DNA from: Phytoseiulus persimilis
Taxonomy: Eukaryota; Arthropoda; Arachnida; Mesostigmata; Phytoseiidae
Direction: 5' to 3'
Assembly (NCBI GenBank): GCA_037576195.1
Contig: CM075101.1
Span: 496,001 to 560,000 of the forward strand
DNA: 64,000 nucleotides
Position numbers and translations under genes: made by a program. Below the pieces are notes generated by a model. The model saw only the letters and a program-made list of their open reading frames with translations. It was not told the DNA's origin and ran no database searches. Shown here piece after piece: positions 40,501 to 52,500 of this stretch (positions are counted from its first letter, which is position 1; every line of letters starts with the position of its first letter).

Positions 40501-43500
40501 GCAGAAGCGGCGCTCCCATTCGACAGCGTTGAAGACATCTTGCTTCTGTGGTGACGGTCACCCTCCACATTCGGAGATGCGCGCGATCACTTCGCCGCTT
40601 TTTCCCATACGACGATTTGGACGGCAGTGAATCCAATGACGCGATCTCAATCTGTTGCGGGAAACGCTCTCGCGATTTGAACAGAGTCCCGAGGCAGATC
40701 GCTGCCCCGCAGGAAATCATGCTCATGATGATAACGCCAAACATTTAGAGGCAGCACGAACGATCAAAGTGTAACAATACGAGTCTTCCTCTTCCAGATG
40801 GTAACGCGAACAAAAAAAGTATTCGTAGGAGGCCTATCAGCACCCACCACTCTTGAAGACGTGAAGAATTATTTCCAGCAATTTGGCCGGGTAAGTGATG
40901 CCGCCGAACTTATTCGGAGCTACGCCGCCCTCGCAATGATGTCGCGTGAAAAAAGCGGAATGTTGGTTCGCTGTCCCCGAACTCGGATTCGATCCTAACT
41001 TTCTTCAGGCAGCTGATCGAGTGCAAAGACTGGGCTGTACGCCGGGGGCGGCGGCGACGACGACGACGACAGTAACATAATCCTGCGTCCTCAGCGAGAG
41101 TTGGCGATCGCTGCCAATTTGAATACGAGCCCACCGGATTGATCTCTATCAGCGAGGTCCGATGGCAAAGTCGGGTTCGAGCGGTGTTTCTCGAGTCCTG
41201 TCTGTGTGTGTTGGCAAACCAAGATGGCTGCTGAAAAGGAACTCTACCGATCGCCGTCAGAGCGGAAGAATTTCCCTCAAAGTTTCGGCTCCTTCTTCTT
41301 GTGACATCTGAAGTCAGATAATATCGCTCAGTGGTGGAGCAGTGGGGGAGCGTGTAGACGAAAAGTTTTCCCCATCGCTGCTGGCTGTCTGGCCGGCCAG
41401 CCGGCTTGCCGGCGTTCCGAGTGTTCAGAGAAAGAGGCTTTTGCAACTCTGACCCGTCGCTCCGTTTTGACACACAAGGAAGGGGAGACACTTGAGCTTT
41501 GAACTTCGATTCTATGCATTCAAAGTGCGAAGTTCCATCCTGAGACAGTGTACTCGGCTCCTGAACACGGGGAGCGACGAGGCTAACAACCGACAACTCA
41601 CGACGAAAGGCATCAAGACGATTTGTGGGCGGTGTGGTGATTGTAGTCATATTCGAAGGCGCAGAGGGGGCCGCCGCGGGATCGGCCGGGAAATCTCATA
41701 TCACGGCAAGGTAGAGGTTTCGGCCATGCCAGGATGAACGATAGTGTTCGGGCGAGCGACAGAAAGCTGGAGCCGCCGGCAGATCGGAGGAATACGTTGT
41801 AATCAGCATAAAGGAAGGCGTCTGCGGTGCCGCGGAATCATCTCAGCACCGATGGAGAGGATCGTTCGCGGGAACTTCGTCGGTCGTTTCGCTGAACGCA
41901 CTTGTGACGACTCCAGCGTGGACTCAGATAGAGAATTCGTCCTTTCTGAGTTCGTTCGCTGATCACTCGGGGGGCAGCGACATATTTTCCCCAGGAAAGA
42001 GTTCCGGAGGTGTGCGGCGACGTCGGGGCTAAACAGGTCGAGAAAGGGTTCATTGCCCGCATCGGGGCGAGACGCAGCGCTGAGGAAAACTCCTCTTGGA
42101 CTGTCTCCACCCGCGATCATTATTCAGCTTGCTGGCATTCATTCATTGATTGTTTCCGAATGAGAGCTGTGAAGAGTCGACAGAGAGAAAATTCGGGTGA
42201 TACAATCAGGAATCGTTCGGAACGATGAATGATCGTCATGTCTGATGCGGGGTCAGAGAGAGCGAGCCACACGGCGTACAGCTCATTCAGTCAGTCGTTT
42301 TCCCGGCTGGCTGGCTCGCCCGCTCCCGTAGAGGATACTCTCCTGCCGATGCTCCTCAAACACCCTCCCGCGGGCAGCGCCCTCCCCCTTTCCTCCCATT
42401 TATCAGCTCGAGCCGCTTCTCGAACCCTTTGAGGACTCCCATGGAAATATTCATTCCGTCAAACTGAATAAATTCGCTCGCGGAGCTGTGCGCGCCCTTC
42501 ACTCGGAACCGGATTTTATTTTGTGATCCTTGTATCACTCGCTCGGCTTGACCAGCTCCCAAACGCTCCCTCGCTCATCAGTCAGTGTGTGAGCGGAGCA
42601 AACTCTTCTCGTCGAAGGTATGAGTCTGCGGAGCAGTCAGCCGCTCGACGAGCTCTTCCCCCCTTTGAAGCCAGTCCCTGGCTGTTCCTAGACGGCCGAC
42701 CATTTTACCGTCCTGACGTCCTGACTGCGAGAGCCGGCTTGCGGCAGTCAGTGGGGTGGAGCACTTGAAGTTCCTGATTGCCTTCTTTCAAACTCGTTAA
42801 AGGGTTGAATGGCTGATGCAGATACTACTGCTTCAGGAACTCAACTAGACTCCCTCGGTCGTCTAGCGGGGTCTCCCGCTCGCCCGGCCGCCCGCTTGAT
42901 GCGATAACACCGTGATCGTCGTCGTCGTAATGATGGAGGCTACAAGCTCCAATGCTTCTTGAGTCATCAACGTTGGCAGTCAGTTTCTTTCTAGCGGAAT
43001 GAGCTGAATCCTTCGAAGCTCTCCGACCGACCTGATCTCACGAGCCGCTTTTCTTGATTTTCAGATAGAAGACGCCATGCTGATGTTCGATAAACAGACA
43101 AATCGCCATAGAGGTAAGTGAGCTGAGGGATCCGAGAATACGTCCAACAATCGGGTCGAATCGGGGCCCCAGGAAGGGAGGCGAACGGGCACGAGTCGTG
43201 TGTCTCTCGGAATGATCGGACATTCCCGCCTCAATCCATCGGCGACGAAGCGCCTCTATCCGGGCGGGAAGGGAGGCGAACCCGCTCGGTCGGCTCAAGC
43301 CTGCAATCGGAAGTGCCGCGTCTGCTCCATGCAGCTGACGTCATATGTGTTAACTCCGAGCTTCGCCGCGAGGGGGCGATATCTACCTCGCTCCCCTGGT
43401 TGCGCTAGATCTAGTTCCGTCCTTTCGTATCCATTTCGGGGGCAAACGAGATGGAATTATTATCGACTTGAGAGTGTTCATGCGCCGTGTCGGTGTGTGT

Positions 43501-46500
43501 GTGTGAGGTATTTGCTCGACACCCTGTCTTCGGGAATCACGAGGAACATCCGAACGAAGTCTGCGGACTTCCTCTCCACCCGCTGAGGCCTTCGAGTCAC
43601 GCTGTTGGGGCGATCGTCCGACTTCGTCGACCTCGAGCCTCAGCTGGTCCTGAGCGTTTATTTTTCGGGAGTAGCGCATCATCATGCACGAGGCGATATC
43701 ATAAAATCGCCCCGGAAGAGCATTCGAAGGCGAGACGTCAGGGAAGACGTCTATGTCTTTAACATTCATTCAGCGGTTGGGGCGGACTTCGCGGAACGGC
43801 GAGCGACGAATCACAGCGGTTGCGTCGCTTGTTCCCATCGTCCGACGCGAACGAGGACGGGATTGCCTTCGCTGGGTACCGCCGACGCATCGTCTTCCCG
43901 CAAGTTCCCTCCGCTTGTTCGTCCGTCTGCTCGTGGAAGTTCGTCCATATGCGATGCGTCCCTCTGTGACTCCTGATTGTCATTGAGGTTATGTCTTCTC
44001 CTGGAAATGGACATAATATCAGCCGGGACGACCGACCGAGGGAGGAACAAATGATAGAGAGGCAGGCCGCGAACGGGCAGGCTCAGCACGTCGTGGGCGG
44101 CTTATTCGTCTTCTATGTCGTCTCTCGCCCATCTAGGTCTCCTATCCACGCTGAGCTTTAAGATGGATTGCCCCCCATTTTTCTCGGTGCGCCCATCCTG
44201 CTGGCCGGTTGCCTGGCTGCCTTCCTTCCGTCCGTCGGCTCAGATCCGGGACGACTGGACGGAGGGAAAAACGAACCAACGAAACCCACACATCTTCCTC
44301 GACAGGGCGGAATCCAATTGTATGCTGATCTTCATGTAAATTAATTCTGACACAATGGGACTGGCAAGAATCATGGAGGAGAGGTTTTATTGAACAACGT
44401 ATCCATTAGCCATCGTTCGTTTCATCAGATTCAGATTCGTTCCTCCGCCAACAACCCCATCTGGTCAGTTTTCTCGGCCGACACCGGGCGAACACGGCGA
44501 GCCGAATCCTCGCGACGGATTCCTCCCTCACGCGCTGTCGACAGCGTACTCGAATTGATGAATTGTTTGTGAGACAGGACGGAATAAAATGCAGCTGTCC
44601 CGTGGACCAAGCGTCACCGTCGCAAGTTGGGCTGAATATTGCTTCGAATTCGTCCCTTTCCATGAGCGTCTATCGTCAAGGTTGTTGTCGTCGTCCTCTG
44701 CTCCCTCTCGACCCACAAGAAGAGCCCACCTGCGTTGCACTCAATCTCGGGAGTAGAGGGACTCTCTGCCTCCCCGTCCCTCTTTCGTTTCCTGATCGCC
44801 TGCGTTCACTCACAAACGGGGGAAGTTTTTCGTTGTATCAGGAAGGCGGCTCATTTTCTCCTTCAGCCTCGCTTGCCGCGCGTTCTGCGTGCCTTACGTC
44901 AGGCTCGTGTCTCCCTTGGATTTTCGCGAAGCGTTGCCTTGGACCGTGCTTTTCGGCGAGCGAAGGATTGGCTACTTCCTGCGGGAGCAATTCCTCTATC
45001 GAATCTTGTCCGGGACCATCGGCTTCGACTGCTCCATGGCTTACCTCTCGACTTTTTTCTCCGAGACCGCTGTTTCGCTCATGAACTATGAACACACTTT
45101 CGAGTTCCAGAAATTTCCAAGGGACCGATATCTCTGCGATTCCGAAAATGTTCTCGATTCCTCCCCAGAACACTCGGGAGCGCGGGGAGCCGATCGATTC
45201 GAACGATGTCGGAGAGCAATGTATGTGCAGGGCCCATGGCCATTCGATCGTTTCAAGTCGTCAATCGGCGGCCGCGAAAGCTTCAGACTCCCGTTCTGTA
45301 CACAATCGAAGCGTGTTGGCGAGGAGAGAAGCGTTCCTCGTCGTTTGGGCGACTCCGTTCGAACGACTCGCTCCGTTGGAAATCGCATTCAAACGTGCGC
45401 TCTCGATCGCCAAAAGTCCCCGTCTCGGCTGCCTGCTTGCCGCGTGATTTGCTCACCGCGTCGAACGCACCGATTTCCTCCGGCATGCTCGCTCGGCAGA
45501 CAGCTTCTAGATGAAGATAAATGGAATATGGGTTTCTTTTTTTTCCTCCGTCCCCCCGAGTCTGATCGGCTAATTTAGTTGCTGGTGGAGTACATTGTCT
45601 CGTTTCGCGCATGTCACGCGACGAAGAGCGCGGCAAGCACGCCGATCGTTGCGCTGAAAAACGAGACGGCGGCGGCTGAGCGAACAGGGTACCGGGAAAG
45701 GAAGCGGGTGGAGACGACTTGTTTGTTACGAGTTCTCGTTCCCTTGTGATCCTCTTCGAGCAGGGGATCGGCGAACGACAGGACGGGGAGGATATTCGAA
45801 CGGTGTAACGAGTCGCCGGTCGGTCAGCCCGCTGGCCACCCGACCGGAAACCCGGCGAGCAGCGACGACAACAAGAGGCACTCTTGCACCTCCTGCAATT
45901 TTTAGTTTCCGTGACGCTGGCATCGATGTAACGGGCTGGATCGCTCGGGGGCTTCCGTGTTGAGCTCGCGGTTTGCAAGTCACTGCTTGGCTGGCAAGCA
46001 AACGAGCGGGCAAACTGACTGGTGAGGCGCGCTGACTTACAAAGCAGCTGCTGTTACCCGAAGGTTGGCTCAGAGCCAGGGGCAAGTTTTTTTCCCACTG
46101 TTTTCACCTTCCGCGTGCGGGGTTTTCTCCGTCGCTGTCGTCGGAACAGCAGCGGTGGACTGACTGGGCGTTCCCGGGCCGGGGAACCTCTCGCTTGCAT
46201 GCACCTTGCGTTGGGCTGACAGGCGGCAAGCAGGCCGGCCGGCCAGGCGCCATCAGGACCACCTGGCCCGCTTCGTCACCACTGTCCCAGAGCACTTCCC
46301 ACACGTTTATGTGCATAGATATGGGCGCTCTCCGACACCACACCGACTCCTTCATCGAGCCGGTGGTGTTTTCATCCGGGTGACGCTTTCCAACCGGAAA
46401 GTGCCGATGGAAAGATAGGTCGTTCCTGGGTCGAGCGGGCTACCTGCAGTGACCGAGGTCATGGCCCTTCGAGGAACGTGTTGACAGCTAGCGGGCGCGT

Positions 46501-49500
46501 CGGGAGAATAACAACCACGGAGTGAATCACTTCAGCCAGACACCTACTCGCTCACAGCCACTTGTCTCCGACTGCTGGCACCGAGCGAACGCGGATGTTT
46601 TCTCCTCCTTCGACGGCTGTCCCCCTTCACTTCGTCCATCCATATATCTGTGTTAGAGCAGCAACCGAACAAAAGAATTTTGCACTCCACCCAACAAGAT
46701 GTTATAAAGCATGAGGCCGTTTGTTCGCTCGCTTGCCAGAGCAAATTGATGGGGATCACGACATTCTGCCGCCGGCTCCCCGCTGAACTTCTCTCGATGG
46801 CCTGCCCGCTCAAAGACTGGCAAGCAGCCAGCCACCGGGTGGACGAACGTTTCCGTTACGTTTCCCGAAGCTGCAGGTTTCATATATCTTCGAACTCACC
46901 GCGCCGACCGTTATCTCATCGAACTTGTCTTGGGAGTGTGGAAAACACGGTCCAGTGGATGACAAAAGTCTCTTTCGGAACAATGCGCTCCGCGGAGACC
47001 CACGCTTGGTCTGCGAGACGTGGCTCAGCTTCGAAACGATAGGAGAGGGATTGGTAGCTTTGACATCGCAGTCGCTCTGACCGCCTAATATGGTGCCTGG
47101 TCACGGCAACTCGCTATCAACGTGCCAGCCACCAAGTCTGCTAGGGCGGGTCTCTGGGTGCCGGACTGCAATCATGGTCGTCACATAATGACGAGCCCGC
47201 TATCTGCCAGCCCCCTCCCACGTTGAGCCCCCCCCCCCCCCTCTTCCCTGGCCGGACTTCGATGGGAAGAAAGTTCTCTCGCACCGAGATCGAGTTGACT
47301 CGAACTCTCGCGAGAATTTCGACCAGTCTCCCTCGAACGCTTATTCGCAAACGAGCGCTCGGAATGAGTTGCTCCGTAAAACTCGCCAACAAGAAGCCGC
47401 GAGCTCGTGTCTCACATCTCTTCCTCCACGGATTGTTCTCGGAATGGAGTCGGAGCCGTTCTCCGAGCTCAAGACGAGTTGCCCCAACAGATGAAGCATC
47501 AAGATTCGAGTTCATGTGAAAGGAATTCAAGAAGGATTTCGAGAATCGTCCGAATTCGACCCGATGTGGGTCCGCTCAAACATCTCGGTGCTCCATCGCT
47601 CAACGGCGGGGAGCGACATGACTCTCTTCAGTGTCGCCGCTCGGAGGCACTGTGTCGAGGAGCACTTTGGACGAACATGAGCGTACGGGAGCGTAGAATG
47701 TGTGCAAACAGTGTTATCACTGGGAACAGCAGCTCAGCGAGTTTGGGAGCCGGCTGCGCGGGATCACGGCCCTTTGGCAGAAAACGGAGCTTCGAAACTG
47801 ACAGACACCCGCAGCTTCAGCAGCCCCAGCTGTTCCTCCGCGTTCTGCGCCCCGACTCCCACCCTCTGTTTCCGCGTTCCAAGCTATCGCATAATGCTTC
47901 CAAAGCCTTACTACAAACTCAGTTTCACTCCACGACGAACCCTGGGCCTTATTCTGAAGTTTCTGTTCGACTTGATAGCATCGCGCTCTCGTGGATCCTC
48001 ACTCGACGTTACCTCCATCATCCAGATGCTTCCGAACAAGATGGGTCCGAGGTGGAGTTGGACTAATGCATCCTCGCGCCAAAGCAACGCTCGTGTGGAA
48101 TATCTGAATCCCTCGAGACGTCCTGAACGATTCGTCGAGCGCTAGCTCCCACAGGGAACGAATTGTTCGGACAAAAAGAGAAGTTCCCTCGGAGCTTCGA
48201 CCCGCGATCATCGGGTTCCGGCCGAGAACTTTTCTTCGCAATCGGGCTCCCCCTCGCAGAAGCTCTGCCAGATCACGGAAGCGTTCGAACACCTCGAAGG
48301 AAAATCCCGCGTTCTCTCCTGCCGGTTATGGCGTGTTGCCAGCCTGGAGAAGTTCCCATTTTTCATGTCGCGAACGACTTTTCCCCTATCGCCGCGTATG
48401 ATTTACGCAGCTAAGGAGGGTTGACGTGGCCAAACGAGGAGCAGCAGAAACTCCTCACACCGCGACGATTTAATAGAACAGCTATTTTCGTCTAGTTACA
48501 CCGAATTAACGCCCGCGGCGTCGCACTTCCTCACGGCGGAGCTTGTACAACCAATTTCCTTTCGGTTCCCATGTTGAAGAAAGTCACTGACATCAGCGAA
48601 AGGAAGATCTTTATTTAGAGAAGGAACTCTCATGAACACGTGAAGCTGCAACCGTGACGAATGGATCCATCGGTTCTCCTACTAGAGCTTGGAATCAGAA
48701 ATTCTGCTGGCGGCAAAATTCGCGGGAGCTTTCCTCTTCCTGAGGAGCTCAGAGCAATGCTGATTAATGCGAAAGAGCGAACTCCTACGATGGGAATCGA
48801 TGATTTCCTCCGCTAAATCAGCATCAACGCGACCCGGTCGAATCCCGTCGAAGATTGGAGGTGTGAAGCACGAAGGTTTGGGCGAACTTCTGTGCACCGT
48901 TCCGATTGCATTCTATTTGAGTAGGCTGACGGACCATGGTGTCGAGTCCAGCGCCCTCGGTTAATGTACGACTTTCGGTACCAACGCGTTACACAGTAGA
49001 GCCACTACGACCCGGCTTCCCCAACTCTGGCATTAACTCGCTCACGAGAGCGAAGTACGTTCGCGGGGCACCCCTTCTTCACTCTTGGAACGTGTTTGAA
49101 ACGACGGTGTGCTGCCTTCCCATGAGCTGGGAGGCGAACGAACCTCCTCACGGATACGTCCTTGCCCAGCAAGTAGCCGTTCCGGTGTGCCCACACTGAA
49201 GCGCATCCCGTTGAAAGGAGAAATAGTTTTTCGGTTTGTCGGTCGATAGATCACTTGTTCTCTGCAGAGCTGCGGATAGAGCCGCCGGTTTGAGAAGTTG
49301 TCGCAAACGATTTCTCCTTCTCTTGATCCTTCTCAAACTCAAGGGTTTTTTCGGCGGCCGAGTAACCCGCGACCGAGTTCCGGAGATAACTCATGCGTAA
49401 ATTCGGAAGAAGAAGACTACTTTCTCCCATGAGTCCCTAAATTGGGCATGCGACTCGAGCGCGAACTCATAGCGACCCCTTCAAGAGTGGGATGCGAGTT

Positions 49501-52500
49501 CGTAAAAATACTTAGCAGACGGCAGGGTGGAATCGAGTCGCTTGGCTGCATTCCTGTCAAGCCGGAGCGATGCAGAAAGCGGCGAGGGCGACATGCGGAA
49601 AACTGAGCTCCAATCGCACGCAGCGCGACGAGTCGGGGAGCAACATCCACGTCTTTCGCACTGGCTCGATTCTCGCACATGAACGTCAAAATACAGCGTG
49701 GCAACGTAGGGCCAGGTAAGCTCTCGCTGGCGTCACCCCTGAATGTTCGGGATTTTCAAATATGTACGTAGAACATCTGAAAGGATCGCCAAAGCCGTCC
49801 TCGCGAAGCGGTACCAGAGCATTTAGGGAGTACCATCGACAGCCGGGATGTGTCGAAGAATCTTCTATTGACTCTGGCGTTTCTGCGGGACGGCGACACC
49901 GCAAATCACTCACCCGAACTGGAGACTCCGTCGTGATGGCGCGCTCCTTCGATGAGGCGACTGCCTGGGTAACGTGGAAAGCTACCATCGGGCAAATTTT
50001 AAAAGCGTCCAACGGTCAGCTCTGTCCCCATCGTTGGACTGGTCGTCGTTGATCGACCGTGAAGTGAATCGGGTCGCGGCGTATTCCCGGACAGGAGGGG
50101 CCCTCCCGATATGGGGAGGAAGCTCCATTTCCACCTCTGGTCGTTGTGACAAGAGACACATTACTTCGGCGTGCTGCGAGCCCCCTGCACCCGAGAGTTG
50201 GTTTTTATTCATCCCCGAAAACTGAGAAGTCGATTATTAAACCGATTAATTAGACTGTCGCTCAACGGATATCCGGCTCGCCAGCTCCGTGGGCCACTTC
50301 AGGAGCTCGGAAACGCACAACTCTGCCATGTGGATGAATCGGTTTCCGATAGCATAGGCGCCGAACAGAGATCCAAACGATGATTCGCATCGTGTTGAGT
50401 TGGTGATTACTGGCGTGGAAGAGCTGTTTCTCGACTCTCCGAACGGAAGTCGGGGTCCTTCTACCTATGATTCGTAACGCCGTTGGAACGCTTCCAGTGG
50501 GGGCTGGACAGAGTCGAGGCAGTTCCAGGTGATGTCTGTGGTCCTTGAATAACTTAGCCCCACTAAATGGAGGAGCAATGTTCGCCATTTTCCAAACATG
50601 TCCGAGGAAATTCCAGGCCTATCGGCTGAAGAGGATCGAATTGACTCTCAATCGCAGCGAGCGGATTCTGTTTTTTATTCAGGAGTGCTGTTCGAATGGT
50701 GTCGCTCGCACCTTAAGCGGGACTCACGCTCATGTCGGTCTGTCGTTGAACTTGTCGGTCTTCCGGACATCCCTCTACATATATGTCTTGCTCCCAAAAT
50801 GACAGCGAGAAGGTGGGAAGCTACAAGAGCTGCCGGACTTTGAATCCATTGGTGTTGTCGCATGGGACACGCTATTCATTGCCATGGCTCTCGGGCTGGA
50901 GCTCGAACCAAGAGAGAGTTTTTTGAGGGCACGGTCGCATTTCACGTGAACGGTCATCTCAATTCTGTTGTTTTTCTTTTCGCAGGATTCGGCTTCGTAA
51001 CATTCGAGTTGGAAGATGTCGTCGACAAAGTCTGTGAAGTTCACTTCCATGAAATAAACAATAAGATGGTAAGGTCACTTCGAACATGGTTCAAGCTGGC
51101 TTCCGGAGGCTTCGTCTCCGATGAGGAGGGAACTCCGAGAATCGTTAGCTTCTTGTCCTCGTGTCCATGGCCGCTACTCGCATAAAATTGATTGGCGACC
51201 ATGCTTCTGCTAGTTGACAACGAACTAAATGCCTATCTTTCTGGAACAGGTCGAGTGCAAAAAAGCTCAACCAAAAGAAGTCATGATGCCAAATAGCGTC
51301 GCTCGAGGAAGGGGTGCAGGTGAGCAAATATTTTTTTCCTATTTGAGATTCCTTTGAGTCTCGACCATCTATTCGAACGGGATGCGAAACATCAGAGCTC
51401 CATGTCTGCTTCGCTCAAACTAGTCAGCATTGGCAACGAGCTGTTCTGAGAAACCTCAATCGAACCAAGCTTCGTTAGATGCGAGAAATATTTTTCTCCG
51501 CTAAAATCCGCGTGGATCGATAGCAGGAGCTTCCAGGTCGTGGCGCTGGCAGAACGGCCTAACAGAATCCTCGTTTTCTCGTATTGCAGAACTGGTTTGG
51601 CCTCTTGGTGCTCTTACTGAAGGTGAGTGCGATCGCTCAGAGTTTTCGAGGAAGAACCTGTTGGATATAGATTGGTCCTCCGGTTTCTCTTCGGTGATTT
51701 CGTCAGATTTGAGTTCGGATCCGCATTCGTTGCGTCCTCAATTGAGAGAAGCCCGTGCTTGAGATCAATACGAAGGGGGAGATCTCATCCAACCCATATG
51801 GCTCGATAGCGGATCATCAGTTCTGTTGAAAAAACGTGTCATCCACATCAAGTTTCTGTCCAAGCTCGAGTGGTTGGTTATTGGATCTGACTTCGTTGAG
51901 ACAAAAAACTTCGACGGAAGCCGAGGATGAGAGCTCAAATCCAGCCGATAGCGAGCGTGAAGTCAGGTTGTGTGACGGATGACACGGAAGAAGCAGCGCT
52001 CGACGAACATGTAATGCCCAGGCTCTGAGAAGGACAGGGACGGAGTGGAAAGAAGGGACGTTGATAGCAGACAATTTGGATGAAATTCGGGGTTGCGACG
52101 CGAAAATGGAGAATCGATACAGCAACGAAGAAAGGAAGGAATTGAGCCGGGTATCTGAGGTGTGAGCAACCGCTATTAGCGGATAGCCGCTCCTGCTTTG
52201 TTCGCTGCCTTCCACAAGTTCACGGACCGACGTGTTCCGAGTCTCTTTCGGGATCTGTTCGAGTGTTTGGAGTGGAACCCGCTCGACCCCGTGAGGCCAG
52301 ATCCGTGGTGTCGCCAGCGAGCGACTATGGGTGTGTGTATGTGTGCGCTCGGTTCTCGTTTGAACTTTTCCTCCCCTCCTTGCCCGATGTCTGTCCGTGC
52401 GTCCATCTGTCGCTATGGCTGGGTGGATTTGGGTCTGTGTGCCGCCTGCTCTCTAGGTTCCTCATTTTTTCCTCTTCGTGACGCGGTCGTTCTTTTTCAG

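Noticed and set aside
40910-41650. 246-codon minus-strand open frame in intron 6
   Set aside because: No recognisable motif. A few frames of this length are expected in 64 kb of GC-balanced DNA read in six frames.
44889-45978. Overlapping frames of about 230 codons on both strands in intron 7
   Set aside because: They overlap each other antisense, have no domain and no splice or start context, and fit compositional bias.
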